48,705 bases of DNA from Chryseobacterium flavum (GCF_003385595.1 NZ_QNUE01000026.1:1-48705), one strand, 5' to 3'. Counted from the stretch's first letter, positions 39,496-48,559 are shown. Notes: a model not told the origin generated them from the letters alone. Program-made: numbers and translations.

Positions 39496-40887
39496 ATGAA
39501 TACAAGAAACTTATCTTCTGGAGAAGAATCTAAACTCTTAGCAATTGAAGAAGATCACTTTCAAGATATAAAAAGTAAGGCGATAGCCCCTTCAAAATTG
39601 CAAGAAACATTTGTTGCTTTCGCTAACTCTGATGGAGGTGAAATATGGTTAGGAGTAGAAGATAAAAAATTTACAGGAGAAAGGATAGCAGGTTTTTCAA
39701 CAAAAGAAGATGCTAATGATATTCTACATACATTACTTGAGCTAACCAATCCAACAGTTGAAAATGTTGAAATTGAATTTATAAACTTTGATTCAAAAGG
39801 ATTTGTTTTACACATTGATATTCCTAAAAGTCCAAAAGTCCATTATTGTGCAAATGGAGACTGCTTTATAAGGATTAATGCAAGAAAGGAAAAAATAAAA
39901 GGCGAAAGAATAACTCAACTTGGATATGCTAAAGGTGCTTTTGTTTATGAAAAACAACCCGTCGAAATAGCTGAGCTTTCTGATTATTTAGGAGGCGACT
40001 TATTAAAAAATTATATGCAAAGGGTTTCATCAAATCTTGAAGAAGAAGTTTTCTTGAGAAAGCAGAGGTTAATTACTAAAAAAGATAGTGAATTTAAACC
40101 AAATGTAGCCTGTGTTTTAATGTTCGACGATGAACCTCAAGCTACATTAGACACACGTTGTGCTATTAAAGTTTATCGTTTATTGACAAATGAATCAGAG
40201 TATAAACGAGAACAACTTAAAACCGACCCAAAAACAATCAATGGACCAATTGAAAGTCAAATAATAAATGCAATTAAAGAAGTTCATGATTTATTAAAGG
40301 ATTCAACTGTAACTATTGATGGAGAGCTTGAAAAACTAAATTATCCTAGCAAAGCAATCCATGAGATTTTAGTCAATGCTGTAGTTCATAGAGACTATAG
40401 CCTAAATGATGATATCCATGTTAAAATATTTGATAACAGAATTGAAATCATCAGCCCTGGAAAACTACCAGGCTATATAACTACTAATAATATCTATGAA
40501 GAACGCTTTTCAAGAAATCCAAACTTGGTTAGGCTTCTTCACAATTTACCCAATCCCCTTAATCATGACATTGGTGAGGGCTTAGATACAGCAAGAAACG
40601 AAATGAAAAAGTATGGTCTTATCGAACCTATAATTGAAGAAGTTGGTAATTCAGTTAGAATAACAATTAAACATAAAAAGATCGCATCGCTTGAAGATAC
40701 TATTCTAAAATATTTAGGTTCAGACTACTCTAAAACTATAACAAATAGAGCTGTTAGAGAAATTAGCGGTGAAGATGATGTTAATAAAGTAAAAAAGGCT
40801 TTTCAAAAATTAAGACAACTTGGAAAAATAGAAGCAGTCGATCCAAAAGCTACAGCTTTTGACTTTTCCTATAAATTAAAAGAATAA
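39496..40887 (+). CDS. AlbA_2 (Schlafen-type) DNA-binding protein with HATPase-like C-terminal domain
   Basis: The 463-residue protein begins with an AlbA_2/Schlafen-like domain (about 8-140). It shows the motif EEDHFQDIKSKAIAPSKLQETFVAFANSDGGEIWLGVED (cited as ESKLLAIEEDHFQDIK and FANSDGGEIWLGVED) and SPKVHYCANGDCFIRIN. A second half has NAVVHRDYS (294-302) and IEIISPGKLP, the pattern of the divergent HATPase_c_4 (putative transcriptional regulator). A winged helix lies near the C-terminus. Such proteins occur in defence and mobile contexts. Codon use is visibly richer in A and T than its neighbours, so recent transfer is plausible. Confidence 0.82.
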   Translation: MNTRNLSSGEESKLLAIEEDHFQDIKSKAIAPSKLQETFVAFANSDGGEIWLGVEDKKFTGERIAGFSTKEDANDILHTLLELTNPTVENVEIEFINFDSKGFVLHIDIPKSPKVHYCANGDCFIRINARKEKIKGERITQLGYAKGAFVYEKQPVEIAELSDYLGGDLLKNYMQRVSSNLEEEVFLRKQRLITKKDSEFKPNVACVLMFDDEPQATLDTRCAIKVYRLLTNESEYKREQLKTDPKTINGPIESQIINAIKEVHDLLKDSTVTIDGELEKLNYPSKAIHEILVNAVVHRDYSLNDDIHVKIFDNRIEIISPGKLPGYITTNNIYEERFSRNPNLVRLLHNLPNPLNHDIGEGLDTARNEMKKYGLIEPIIEEVGNSVRITIKHKKIASLEDTILKYLGSDYSKTITNRAVREISGEDDVNKVKKAFQKLRQLGKIEAVDPKATAFDFSYKLKE

Positions 40888-40897
40888 TTAACAGATA

Positions 40898-40935
40898 AAA
40901 AAATTCCGGAAGATTTCTCTTCCGGAATTTTTTTA
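40898..40935. terminator. Bidirectional terminator between AlbA_2 gene and gldG
   Basis: A perfect stem (AAAAAATTCCGGAAGA at 40898-40913 with its complement at 40918-40933) and a 4-nt loop carry A and T runs on both sides. Confidence 0.88.
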
Positions 40936-40938
40936 TTT

Positions 40939-42609
40939 CTATCCGAATTTTTTCTTTCTCAACCAGAAGAACAAGCTTCCGAGAAGACCAATAATCGCCA
41001 ATGGAAGCAATAAGTTCAGCCACTGCCAGTTGGTTTTCTCTTCAGTAATTCTATGTCTGTCCAGAAGTCTTTCTTCAATATTTCTGTTTCTCAACTCCAT
41101 CAGATTGCTGTCATCCAGAAGATAGTCTAGTGCATTTCTCAGGAATTGTTCATTTCCGAACTGCTCATTGGTCAGTAAATCTACTCCTAACGGAAGCGGC
41201 TTACCCTTGATCACTTTATTTCGTCCCACGTCCCCGTCTGCAATTACGATCATCTTATTTTCAGGACTTGCAGTTCTGAATCCGGGATAGGATTTTCTTT
41301 CAATCCTTGAAGCATATGCAGAATTGAATTTTCCTTCCAAAGCTACTGCAAATATTTTGGGGGTACTTGGCTTTTCCATTTGCCCCAGGCTGTCTACACT
41401 TGCAATCTCTTTAAGATCTACATAATTGGGAACCTGCTTCAACAATGTTCTTTCACTGGATTCAAAAAGAACTTTGGTTTTAATATTTTTTCTTCCGCCT
41501 AATGTATCAATGGAAGTAGGGAATTCAAATTTTACAGGATTGATATTTTTGGTAACCGGATTATTATCTTCTGCAATTCCAAGCGGATAATAAGGCCATG
41601 GTAAACTCGTATACTGCGGATTTCCGCTCACCTCTCCTGTCACCAACCTCAGCAGGGCAAATTTCTTAACATCCTTTACCAATGCAGGATTGATCCTTAG
41701 CCCGTAATTGAAGAAGAAATCCGTCATATTAAGATCAACAGGAAACGGCATTACTTTTTTAGATCGTGTTAAAGTATCCATTTCTGCGTTTACTGCATCA
41801 ATCATCCAAAGGGTTTTTCCCCCATTCATAATATACTGGTCAAGAATTACTTTTTCATTATCAGTAAAAGCTTTTCTTGGTTTTGCTATAACCAGAGCAC
41901 TCATCTGCTTCAGTAAAGGAACATCTTCCAATGAAAGCTCGGTCTGATTTTTAGGAATAATAGGCCCTGCATCATAATTCTCCATTGCCAGCTGAACAAA
42001 CCCCTGGAATTCATCCGGACTCAGTTCATCGTGGTTTACCAGAATTCCTATTTTCTTTCTTTTATTGGCAGTTATATTCTTAATATTGGAAACAAGACTG
42101 TACTCCAGACCTTCAATAGATCTGGTAAGCTGCTGGTCCGCATCAATGCCGGCCTGCTGTACCACCAAAGGAATAGAAACCCCGCTATTGTCATACTTGA
42201 AAACAGCATACGGGAAAAGAGTGATTTGTGAGATTTTTCCGTCTTTTACATCCGGAAGGATGGAAGGCTGCATTCCCATAGCCATCAGGGTATCCTGTGA
42301 CATCTTTGTTTTAATGGGATCAATAAATTTAAAATCAATTTTCGAATTGATCTTTCTGAATTCCTCCAGCATAAATTTTGTCTCTCCCTGAAGCTGTTTG
42401 AAGCTTGCCGGAAAATCACCTTCCAGATATACTTCAACTGTCAGAGGCTTTTTAACCGACTCCAGTACTTTAATGGTATTATCGGAAAGGGTATATCTTT
42501 TTTCTTTTGTCAGGTCTAACCTGATCCCTGAATAGGTCAGGATTACAACTAAAGGAATAATAACAATTAAGAATATTCCCAACGGAGATTTAGCATTGAT
42601 CTTCTTCAT
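40939..42609 (-). CDS. gldG: Gliding motility ABC transporter substrate-binding protein
   Basis: GldG forms an ABC-transporter-like complex with GldF and GldA that is needed for gliding motility and in some species T9SS-linked functions. The 556-residue protein has an N-terminal anchor (GIFLIVIIPLVVILTYSGIRLDL, about 10-32). A large periplasmic part starts with RYTLSDNTIKVLESVKKPLTVEVYLEGDFP-like sequence, and a C-terminal membrane segment (LLLPLAIIGLLGSLFFWLR) ends the protein. The family block KPRKAFTDNEK and WMIDAVNAEMDTL is present. It starts four bases after gldF on the same strand. Confidence 0.92.
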   Translation of the reverse strand: MKKINAKSPLGIFLIVIIPLVVILTYSGIRLDLTKEKRYTLSDNTIKVLESVKKPLTVEVYLEGDFPASFKQLQGETKFMLEEFRKINSKIDFKFIDPIKTKMSQDTLMAMGMQPSILPDVKDGKISQITLFPYAVFKYDNSGVSIPLVVQQAGIDADQQLTRSIEGLEYSLVSNIKNITANKRKKIGILVNHDELSPDEFQGFVQLAMENYDAGPIIPKNQTELSLEDVPLLKQMSALVIAKPRKAFTDNEKVILDQYIMNGGKTLWMIDAVNAEMDTLTRSKKVMPFPVDLNMTDFFFNYGLRINPALVKDVKKFALLRLVTGEVSGNPQYTSLPWPYYPLGIAEDNNPVTKNINPVKFEFPTSIDTLGGRKNIKTKVLFESSERTLLKQVPNYVDLKEIASVDSLGQMEKPSTPKIFAVALEGKFNSAYASRIERKSYPGFRTASPENKMIVIADGDVGRNKVIKGKPLPLGVDLLTNEQFGNEQFLRNALDYLLDDSNLMELRNRNIEERLLDRHRITEEKTNWQWLNLLLPLAIIGLLGSLFFWLRKKKFG

Positions 42610-42613
42610 ATTT

Positions 42614-43342
42614 CTACTTCTTTTTGTTAATAAAATGATTGGATAATACTAATGAAGCACCGATTACGAGAACGAAATAAGCTATATCCTTAAAATCAAT
42701 AAGCCCTCTGGTAAATCCTAAAAAGTGCTGATAGAAACCAATATTCTGAAGTATAAAATCTGCTCCTCCCAATAATTTATAGCTGGCCAGCTGCTCTATT
42801 CCGAAGTACATGATAAAACACATGAACACCCCAAGCAGATAAGCCATAATCTGATTCTGAGATAGTGAAGAAGCTAAAATTCCCACTCCCGAAAATGCTG
42901 CAATTAAAATGATTAACCCTATATAGCTTCCGAATGTCATTCCAAGATCTATATTTCCTTCCGGAACTCCTAAAACATACACTGTATAGAGATAAATAAG
43001 GGATGGTATAAGACATAAAATACCAACAACCCATACGGAAAGGAATTTTCCTGTTACCAGTTCAGAAACTTTCAGCGGTTGTGAAAAAAGCCAGTTTAAC
43101 GTTCCCGTTTGCTGTTCCTCCGCAAAAGTCTTCATAGAAAGAGCCGGAATAATAAACATTAACAGCCATGGAACCAGTACGAAGTAGCTCTGTAAGGAAG
43201 CCATCCCAATCTCAAAGATGTTAGAATCGTTGTCGAAAAAGAACAGGAAAAGAGTCGCGATCAGACTGAATGCTGCAATAATTACCCATGCACTCCAGTT
43301 TCCAAAGTAACTCCAAAGTTCTTTCTTTAAAATTGCAATCAT
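42614..43342 (-). CDS. gldF: Gliding motility ABC transporter permease
   Basis: This is the 242-residue integral membrane partner of GldG and GldA. It begins MIAILKKELWSYFGNWSAW, has about six membrane segments, and carries the GldF block FAEEQQTGTLNWLFSQPLKVSELVTGKF (cited as EEQQTGTLNWLFSQPL). It ends LSNHFINKKK. The ATPase gldA is not in the window. The gene pair is not essential in all gliding species, and its presence does not by itself show motility. Confidence 0.92.
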   Translation of the reverse strand: MIAILKKELWSYFGNWSAWVIIAAFSLIATLFLFFFDNDSNIFEIGMASLQSYFVLVPWLLMFIIPALSMKTFAEEQQTGTLNWLFSQPLKVSELVTGKFLSVWVVGILCLIPSLIYLYTVYVLGVPEGNIDLGMTFGSYIGLIILIAAFSGVGILASSLSQNQIMAYLLGVFMCFIMYFGIEQLASYKLLGGADFILQNIGFYQHFLGFTRGLIDFKDIAYFVLVIGASLVLSNHFINKKK

Positions 43343-43400
43343 AGTTTTCTTGTAAAGTGTAAAAAGCAGTCTGTATCAGTACATACATCCTACTCCACAA

Positions 43401-43952
43401 TTATTTGTTTTTTTTATTTTTATTAACAAGTTTAACGGTCATCATGATCAGAAATACAAGAACGAAAAATCCTGTAATTAATTGCCACCAGTATTCAATC
43501 ACCATGGATTTCAGAATAACGGTAAATACCACCAGAAACAAAATAAACGTAGCAATTTCATTTGCCTGCCTCAGTTTGATATTGGGAATCCCTAATGTAT
43601 TCCCGCTTAATGTCTTCAGCTGAAGAACCTTTTTCCAGCACCAGAAATGATAAGCGGCAAGACCGATAAGAAATGTCAGCTTTAAATGAAACCAGGGCAT
43701 TTTCATCAGTCCCGGATTCAGAAAAATCATAACCAGTCCGCAAACCGCCATGATAACTCCTGCCGGAACAGTAATGATATTCCATAATCTTCTCGCCATA
43801 AATGTATACTGCTCCCTCAGAATTTTCTTTTTTTCCTCCGGAAATTCATCAGTATCCTTATAGTAAACGAAAATTCTTACGAGGTAAAAAATCCCCGCAA
43901 AATAACTTACCATAAAAATAATGTGCAGCGCTTTGATTATTGTATAAAGCAT
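43401..43952 (-). CDS. hemJ: Protoporphyrinogen IX oxidase, HemJ type
   Basis: HemJ oxidises protoporphyrinogen IX to protoporphyrin IX, the penultimate step of heme synthesis. The 183-residue membrane protein has four or five segments and the family start LYTIIKALHIIFMVSYFAGIFYLVRIF (cited as IKALHIIFMVSYFAG). The conserved His10 is near the N-terminus. Conserved residues in the second half are MPWFHLKLTFLIGLAAYHFWCWK and LRQANEIATFILF. It has its own promoter box (43970-43977). Confidence 0.9.
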   Translation of the reverse strand: MLYTIIKALHIIFMVSYFAGIFYLVRIFVYYKDTDEFPEEKKKILREQYTFMARRLWNIITVPAGVIMAVCGLVMIFLNPGLMKMPWFHLKLTFLIGLAAYHFWCWKKVLQLKTLSGNTLGIPNIKLRQANEIATFILFLVVFTVILKSMVIEYWWQLITGFFVLVFLIMMTVKLVNKNKKNK

Positions 43953-43969
43953 TCAGAAAAAATTAACAG

Positions 43970-43977
43970 CAAAGATA
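43970..43977 (-). promoter_or_regulatory. -7 box of hemJ
   Basis: CAAAGATA reads TATCTTTG on the minus strand, matching TAnnTTTG, 17 bases before the hemJ ATG. Confidence 0.55.
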
Positions 43978-44052
43978 AGCTTTTATATAATTTTTAAAAA
44001 TAAATTTCTTTTGATCCGGAAAATATAATCAGATAGTATGTATTTAAAAACA

Positions 44053-44088
44053 CTTCGGCTCGGGGCAGCAAGCTGCCCCGAGCCGAAG
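44053..44088. repeat. GC-rich perfect palindrome downstream of kbl
   Basis: Two 17-base arms (CTTCGGCTCGGGGCAGC at 44053-44069 and its complement 44072-44088) with a 2-nt centre are far more GC-rich than the flanks. Read on the minus strand it lies 31 bases after kbl and is followed by TGTTTTT, so it could terminate kbl. The composition also fits a REP-like mobile palindrome. Confidence 0.75.
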
Positions 44089-44119
44089 ACTATATTTTTA
44101 AAGAGGTATTCAAGTTCCA

Positions 44120-45316
44120 TTAAGAGATCACTCCTAACTCTTTTCCCACTTTTTCAAAAGCGGCAATCGCTTTGTCCAAATGCTCTTTGGTATGAGCAGC
44201 AGATAGCTGTACTCTGATTCTCGCTTTTCCTTTCGGAACCACAGGATAGAAGAATCCAATTACATAGATTCCTTCATCCATAAGCTTTTCAGCCATTTTC
44301 TGAGAAAGGGGAGCATCATAAAGCATTACCGGAACAATAGCTGCGTCACCATCAGGAATATCAAATCCTTTAGCTTTCATTTCTGTTCTGAAATACTCTG
44401 CATTTTCCATTACTTTATCACGAAGGGAAGTATCTTCAGAGATCATATCCAATACTTTCAAAGCTGCCCCTACGATTCCCGGTGCCAAAGAATTAGAGAA
44501 CAGGTATGGTCTTGAACGTTGTCTCAGCATATCAATGATCTCTTTTTTACCGGAAGTAAATCCTCCTAAAGCACCGCCTAAAGCTTTTCCTAATGTAGAA
44601 GTGATGATATCTACCCTACCCATTACTTCATTAGCTTCATGAGTTCCGCGGCCCGTTTTTCCAATAAACCCTGTTGCATGAGAATCATCCACCATCACCA
44701 ATGCATCATATTTATCAGCAAGGTCACAAACTCCTTTCAGGTTAGCCACAATACCATCCATTGAGAAAACTCCGTCTGTTACGATAATTTTAAAACGGTG
44801 GTTCTTTTCGGAAGCTGCGATCAGCTGAGCTTCAAGATCCGCCATATCATTGTTTTTGTAACGGTATCTGGCTGCTTTACACAAACGGACACCATCAATA
44901 ATCGAAGCATGATTCAGTTCATCTGAAATAATAGCATCCTCTTCTGTAAATAAAGGCTCAAAAACTCCTCCGTTAGCATCAAAAGCGGCAGCATACAGAA
45001 TGGTATCTTCAAGGCCTAAGAAATCTGCAATTTTTTTCTCCAGTTCTTTGTGAATATCCTGTGTCCCACAGATAAAGCGTACAGATGACATTCCATAGCC
45101 GTGGGATTCAATCATATCCTGAGAAGCTTTCATCACTTCAGGGTTATTGGACAGTCCCAGGTAATTATTCGCACAGAAGTTCAGCAGTTTTTTACCGTTC
45201 GCTTCAATTTCTGCACTTTGTTGAGAAGTAATAATTCTTTCCCTTTTATAAAGTCCGTCATTCTCAATATTCTGAAGTTCATTCTGTAAATGTTGAAGGT
45301 ATTTTTCAGAGATCAT
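44120..45316 (-). CDS. kbl: Glycine C-acetyltransferase (2-amino-3-ketobutyrate CoA ligase)
   Basis: Kbl cleaves 2-amino-3-oxobutanoate with CoA into glycine and acetyl-CoA, in threonine degradation. The 398-residue PLP enzyme belongs to the alpha-oxoamine synthase family. It has the PLP Lys244 in TSTLGKALGGALGGF, DDSHATGFIGKTGRG, and NHASIIDGVRLC. Length equals E. coli Kbl. BioF and serine palmitoyltransferase are close relatives, but the N-terminal NFCANNYLGLS and SHGYGMSSVRFICGT favour Kbl. It is divergent from the cupin_8 gene. Confidence 0.93.
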   Translation of the reverse strand: MISEKYLQHLQNELQNIENDGLYKRERIITSQQSAEIEANGKKLLNFCANNYLGLSNNPEVMKASQDMIESHGYGMSSVRFICGTQDIHKELEKKIADFLGLEDTILYAAAFDANGGVFEPLFTEEDAIISDELNHASIIDGVRLCKAARYRYKNNDMADLEAQLIAASEKNHRFKIIVTDGVFSMDGIVANLKGVCDLADKYDALVMVDDSHATGFIGKTGRGTHEANEVMGRVDIITSTLGKALGGALGGFTSGKKEIIDMLRQRSRPYLFSNSLAPGIVGAALKVLDMISEDTSLRDKVMENAEYFRTEMKAKGFDIPDGDAAIVPVMLYDAPLSQKMAEKLMDEGIYVIGFFYPVVPKGKARIRVQLSAAHTKEHLDKAIAAFEKVGKELGVIS

Positions 45317-45421
45317 TTTTAGTAATTTTTTAGATGTGCTAATTTACTAAAAAGCCCGTAAACTAAAACCCTTCTTCAGTTTAATTCTAAAAATTTGATC
45401 ACAGACTTCAGTTTTAACATT

Positions 45422-45448
45422 ATTAGTCTACTAATTTAGTAGGATAAT
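45422..45448. promoter_or_regulatory. Putative Rrf2-family operator, copy 2
   Basis: The reverse complement of this 27-base stretch equals 36790-36816 in 24 of 27 positions. It ends four bases before the -7 box TATATTTG (45452-45459) of the cupin_8 gene, so it covers the -33 region. Confidence 0.62.
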
Positions 45449-45451
45449 AAT

Positions 45452-45459
45452 TATATTTG
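45452..45459 (+). promoter_or_regulatory. -7 box of the cupin_8 gene
   Basis: TATATTTG matches TAnnTTTG, 17 bases before the ATG at 45477. Confidence 0.62.
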
Positions 45460-45476
45460 TTTAAAATTTTAGAAAT

Positions 45477-46355
45477 ATGAAACTGATTCCGGCAGAAAAA
45501 GTAAAAAAAATAAATTCAAAAACATTTATTGACACCTATATGAAACCTCGGAAACCTGTTATTCTGGAAGATTTCATAGATCCCGGCAGTCCAGCTTTCA
45601 AAAAATGGAATTATGATTATTTCAGAAAAATAGCAGGTGATCAGAAAGTTAATATTTATGGCAGCGAGCTCGAGTCTCTGGACAGGGTTGCCAGCAGTCC
45701 GATTGCACATACCTCTTTTTCAGAATATCTGGACCTGATAACCACATCTCCTACAGAGCACCGTCTCTTTTTATTTAATCTCCTTACCCTTAAGCCTGAA
45801 CTTAAAAATGATTTGCACTATAATGATGTTACCAATGGCAAAATTGTCAAATGGCTTCCATTTATGTTTTTTGGAGGAGAAGGATCTGTGACCAGAAACC
45901 ATATTGATATTGATATGTCCCATGTCTTTATTACCCAATTTGAAGGGATTAAAAGAATCTGGGTCTTTCCCTGGGAACAATCTGATCTGATGTACAGGCT
46001 CCCCTATAATTTTCACAGCCTGGCCAATATTAAAAGCCCCGATTACAGAAAGTTTCCTGCCCTTCGCTATGTAAAAGGCTTTGAAGCTATACTTCATCCC
46101 GGTGAAACCCTTTACATTCCTTCAGGTTGGTGGCATTACATTCAATACGAAAGCCAGGGATATTCCGTTTCCGTCAGGGCTTTACCCTCCACCCTTTCCG
46201 AAAAATGGAGAGGGTTTAAAAACCTTGTTTTCATCAGGAATTTTGACAATATAATGCGTAGGCTCTTCAAAGAAAAATGGTTCTGCCATAAAGAGGAAAA
46301 AGCAAGAAGGAAAGCCGGAAAAGCAATCAGAAAACAAAAAAGCTTTCACATCTGA
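45477..46355 (+). CDS. Cupin_8 (JmjC-like) 2-oxoglutarate/iron oxygenase-family protein
   Basis: The 292-residue cytosolic protein has a JmjC-like cupin domain. The facial iron triad is His142 and Asp144 in RNHIDIDMSHVF and His220 in YIPSGWWHYIQYE, with GSVTRNH before it and the FEGIKRIWVFPW strand after. These proteins are usually protein or small-molecule hydroxylases that use 2-oxoglutarate. The C-terminus is very basic (KEEKARRKAGKAIRKQK), which may bind nucleic acid or membranes. The target is unknown. It has a promoter overlapped by an Rrf2-like operator. Confidence 0.85.
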   Translation: MKLIPAEKVKKINSKTFIDTYMKPRKPVILEDFIDPGSPAFKKWNYDYFRKIAGDQKVNIYGSELESLDRVASSPIAHTSFSEYLDLITTSPTEHRLFLFNLLTLKPELKNDLHYNDVTNGKIVKWLPFMFFGGEGSVTRNHIDIDMSHVFITQFEGIKRIWVFPWEQSDLMYRLPYNFHSLANIKSPDYRKFPALRYVKGFEAILHPGETLYIPSGWWHYIQYESQGYSVSVRALPSTLSEKWRGFKNLVFIRNFDNIMRRLFKEKWFCHKEEKARRKAGKAIRKQKSFHI

Positions 46356-46551
46356 AAGTCCAAAATATATTAACCTTTACAATTTTAACAATGGAGCTAT
46401 TATATGCAATAACGTCACCCGAACGGCCTCTGTATTCTTTTTATCCGATCTTTTATTAATGATTATAAGCCACCTGCCTATCATTCACTCATAAATTTCT
46501 GAGGTAGCAGGAATGGATTTTCAAACCGGCAAAGGTTTACACATATAAAAA

Positions 46552-46578
46552 TATAAACGGGCTTACAGCCCGTTTATA
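46552..46578 (-). terminator. Terminator of the M1 peptidase gene
   Basis: A 12-bp perfect stem (46552-46563 with 46567-46578, loop TAC) is followed on the minus strand by a T-rich stretch. Its core ACGGGCT...AGCCCGT recurs at 24259-24274. The rest of the 236-base gap from 46356 holds no ORF I can support. Confidence 0.72.
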
Positions 46579-46591
46579 AATCTTTAATATT

Positions 46592-48529
46592 CTAGTATTT
46601 AATAAACTTAATATTCTGATCATTGATTGTAATGATATATGCCCCTGGGATAAGTTCAGCAATATTAATTGATTTTTCAGGCTGATACATTCCTCTTCTT
46701 ACCAGTTTTCCATCTATTGCATAAATAGAATATGATACTGCTCTGTTAACTCCTTTTATATACAACTCATTTTTTGCAGGGTTGGGATATAATCCAAAGT
46801 TTTCCTTCTCAGCCGAAGAAACACTCAGAGTATTGTCCTGACTAACGGTAGAATTTCTTTCAAGGATCTGATATTCATAATTAAACTGAACACTGGAAAC
46901 CGGAAATGAGACTGTTTCGGAAAAATATTGATTATCAGAAGTATTATTTAACATAAGATAAGCCGTCTGCCCTCCTGTCCCGTTTACTTTTACAGGTAAC
47001 GGCATTTCAAAAAAACTAACAGAAGGATGGCTTTGGCCCTGATTAACATTAAATATAAGCTGATCTCCAATTTGTCTCCATTTGATTGTATAGGTGGGAT
47101 ATCCTTCGCCATAAATCCAGTCATTAAAAAATTCTGTAAAATCTTTTCCGGTAGATTGAAGCAATGAGGCATTAAAATCTGCCGTTCTCACATAATTATA
47201 AGCCAGATCAGGTCTTGCATGATAATCTTTAACTGCCTGATAAAAAACGGTATCTCCTAAAATCCACTTTAACATTCTCAAAACATATCCTCCTTTTGCA
47301 TAGGTTAATCTTCCATCAAATATTCTTCCCACATTGGAAAGCCACGCATCCGGAACATAGGTACTCCCCCCGATACTACTTGTTATATGATCTTTCTGCC
47401 CGGACAGATAATTCATAAATTCGGAATTTGTCATGACCAGTTTTTCATAAGCCACATGTTCTCCGAAAGTGGCAAACCCTTCATTCAGCCAGATATCATT
47501 CCATGCCCCACAGGTTACCTTGTCTCCGAACCACTGGTGGGCAAGCTCATGAGCAATCAGCGTTTTACTCCATCCGCTCATGGATGACATCGTCTGGTGT
47601 TCCATTCCTCCCCCATTGATATACTCCATATGACCATATTTCTCATTCCGGAAAGGATATGCCCCGAAATAGGTTTCAAAGGTATTCATGATCTGTTTTG
47701 TCCACTCAATGTTAGACATACTGGCGGCATTTGAATTGGTGGAAGGATAAATATAGTTAACAAACGGGAACGGAGGATTTCCGATCGTGTCATTCAGCTT
47801 GATATAATTCGTAATACCCAATGCGATCAGGTAAGCGGGTGTAGGGTACATGGTACGCCAGAATGTAAGTTTCCTTCCATTGGGAAGATTAGTTTCAGAC
47901 ATCAGCTTTCCGTTGGCTGCCACATTATAGTTTACCGGGTTGTTTGGAGTATTGATTTTAAAATCAAATCGTTCAATCTTATCATTCAGGCTTTGTTTGG
48001 TAGGAAACCAATCCTGCGCACCATAAGGCTCGCTTAAAGTAGAAACAATGGGAGTACTGCCCTGGGAACCAAACATCACTGTGTTATAGACAGGATCCGG
48101 AGCTCCTGAATAATGAATGGTGAGAGAATCCAGTGTATTTGCCGGAATGGAAGCCGGAAAATCTATTTTTACTTCTTTCGTTGGGAGCTGTTGAAAACTC
48201 AGATTTGTGCCATGATATTGTACCTGGGAAACTGTTAAAATATTTGAAAGATCAAAATAGATACTTCCCATACTTTGAGTAGGCCTGAAATGGGAGGTTA
48301 CCGATCCTGAAATAAAGTTAACCGCAGGATCTAAACTGATATCCATTCTCTGGTACTGCAAATCATAATTTAGGGTATTGGGATTAACATTACCTGCCGT
48401 CATCTTATTGACAAAGGATTTCATCTCCTTTTCAACCAAGCCTTTCTTTTCAATGTTTTGATCATGTTTTTGTCCATAAGACGGTTGGGATAACAGCGTT
48501 CCCAACATCAGAAGGTAGATTTTTTTCAT
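46592..48529 (-). CDS. Secreted M1-family metallopeptidase with T9SS sorting domain
   Basis: This is a zinc aminopeptidase-like enzyme for extracellular peptides. The 645-residue precursor has a signal peptide (PSYG/QKHD). An M1 N-terminal beta domain leads to the catalytic domain with GGGMEHQT (307-314, in place of GxMEN), HELAH (327-331) and Glu350 in WLNEGFATF, all zinc or catalytic residues. A C-terminal type A sorting domain lies near 573-645 (FGLYPNPAKNELYIKG, LIPGAYIITI, IKFIKY). It should be secreted by the type IX route. Confidence 0.92.
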   Translation of the reverse strand: MKKIYLLMLGTLLSQPSYGQKHDQNIEKKGLVEKEMKSFVNKMTAGNVNPNTLNYDLQYQRMDISLDPAVNFISGSVTSHFRPTQSMGSIYFDLSNILTVSQVQYHGTNLSFQQLPTKEVKIDFPASIPANTLDSLTIHYSGAPDPVYNTVMFGSQGSTPIVSTLSEPYGAQDWFPTKQSLNDKIERFDFKINTPNNPVNYNVAANGKLMSETNLPNGRKLTFWRTMYPTPAYLIALGITNYIKLNDTIGNPPFPFVNYIYPSTNSNAASMSNIEWTKQIMNTFETYFGAYPFRNEKYGHMEYINGGGMEHQTMSSMSGWSKTLIAHELAHQWFGDKVTCGAWNDIWLNEGFATFGEHVAYEKLVMTNSEFMNYLSGQKDHITSSIGGSTYVPDAWLSNVGRIFDGRLTYAKGGYVLRMLKWILGDTVFYQAVKDYHARPDLAYNYVRTADFNASLLQSTGKDFTEFFNDWIYGEGYPTYTIKWRQIGDQLIFNVNQGQSHPSVSFFEMPLPVKVNGTGGQTAYLMLNNTSDNQYFSETVSFPVSSVQFNYEYQILERNSTVSQDNTLSVSSAEKENFGLYPNPAKNELYIKGVNRAVSYSIYAIDGKLVRRGMYQPEKSINIAELIPGAYIITINDQNIKFIKY

Positions 48530-48551
48530 ATTTTACAACAATTGTAGAATT

Positions 48552-48559
48552 CAAATATA
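48552..48559 (-). promoter_or_regulatory. -7 box of the M1 peptidase gene
   Basis: CAAATATA reads TATATTTG on the minus strand, 23 bases before the ATG, directly after the T run of an upstream terminator hairpin. Confidence 0.6.

Noticed and set aside
46356..46551. A gene in the gap before the M1 peptidase
   Set aside because: Open frames there are very short and lack family pattern or start signals.
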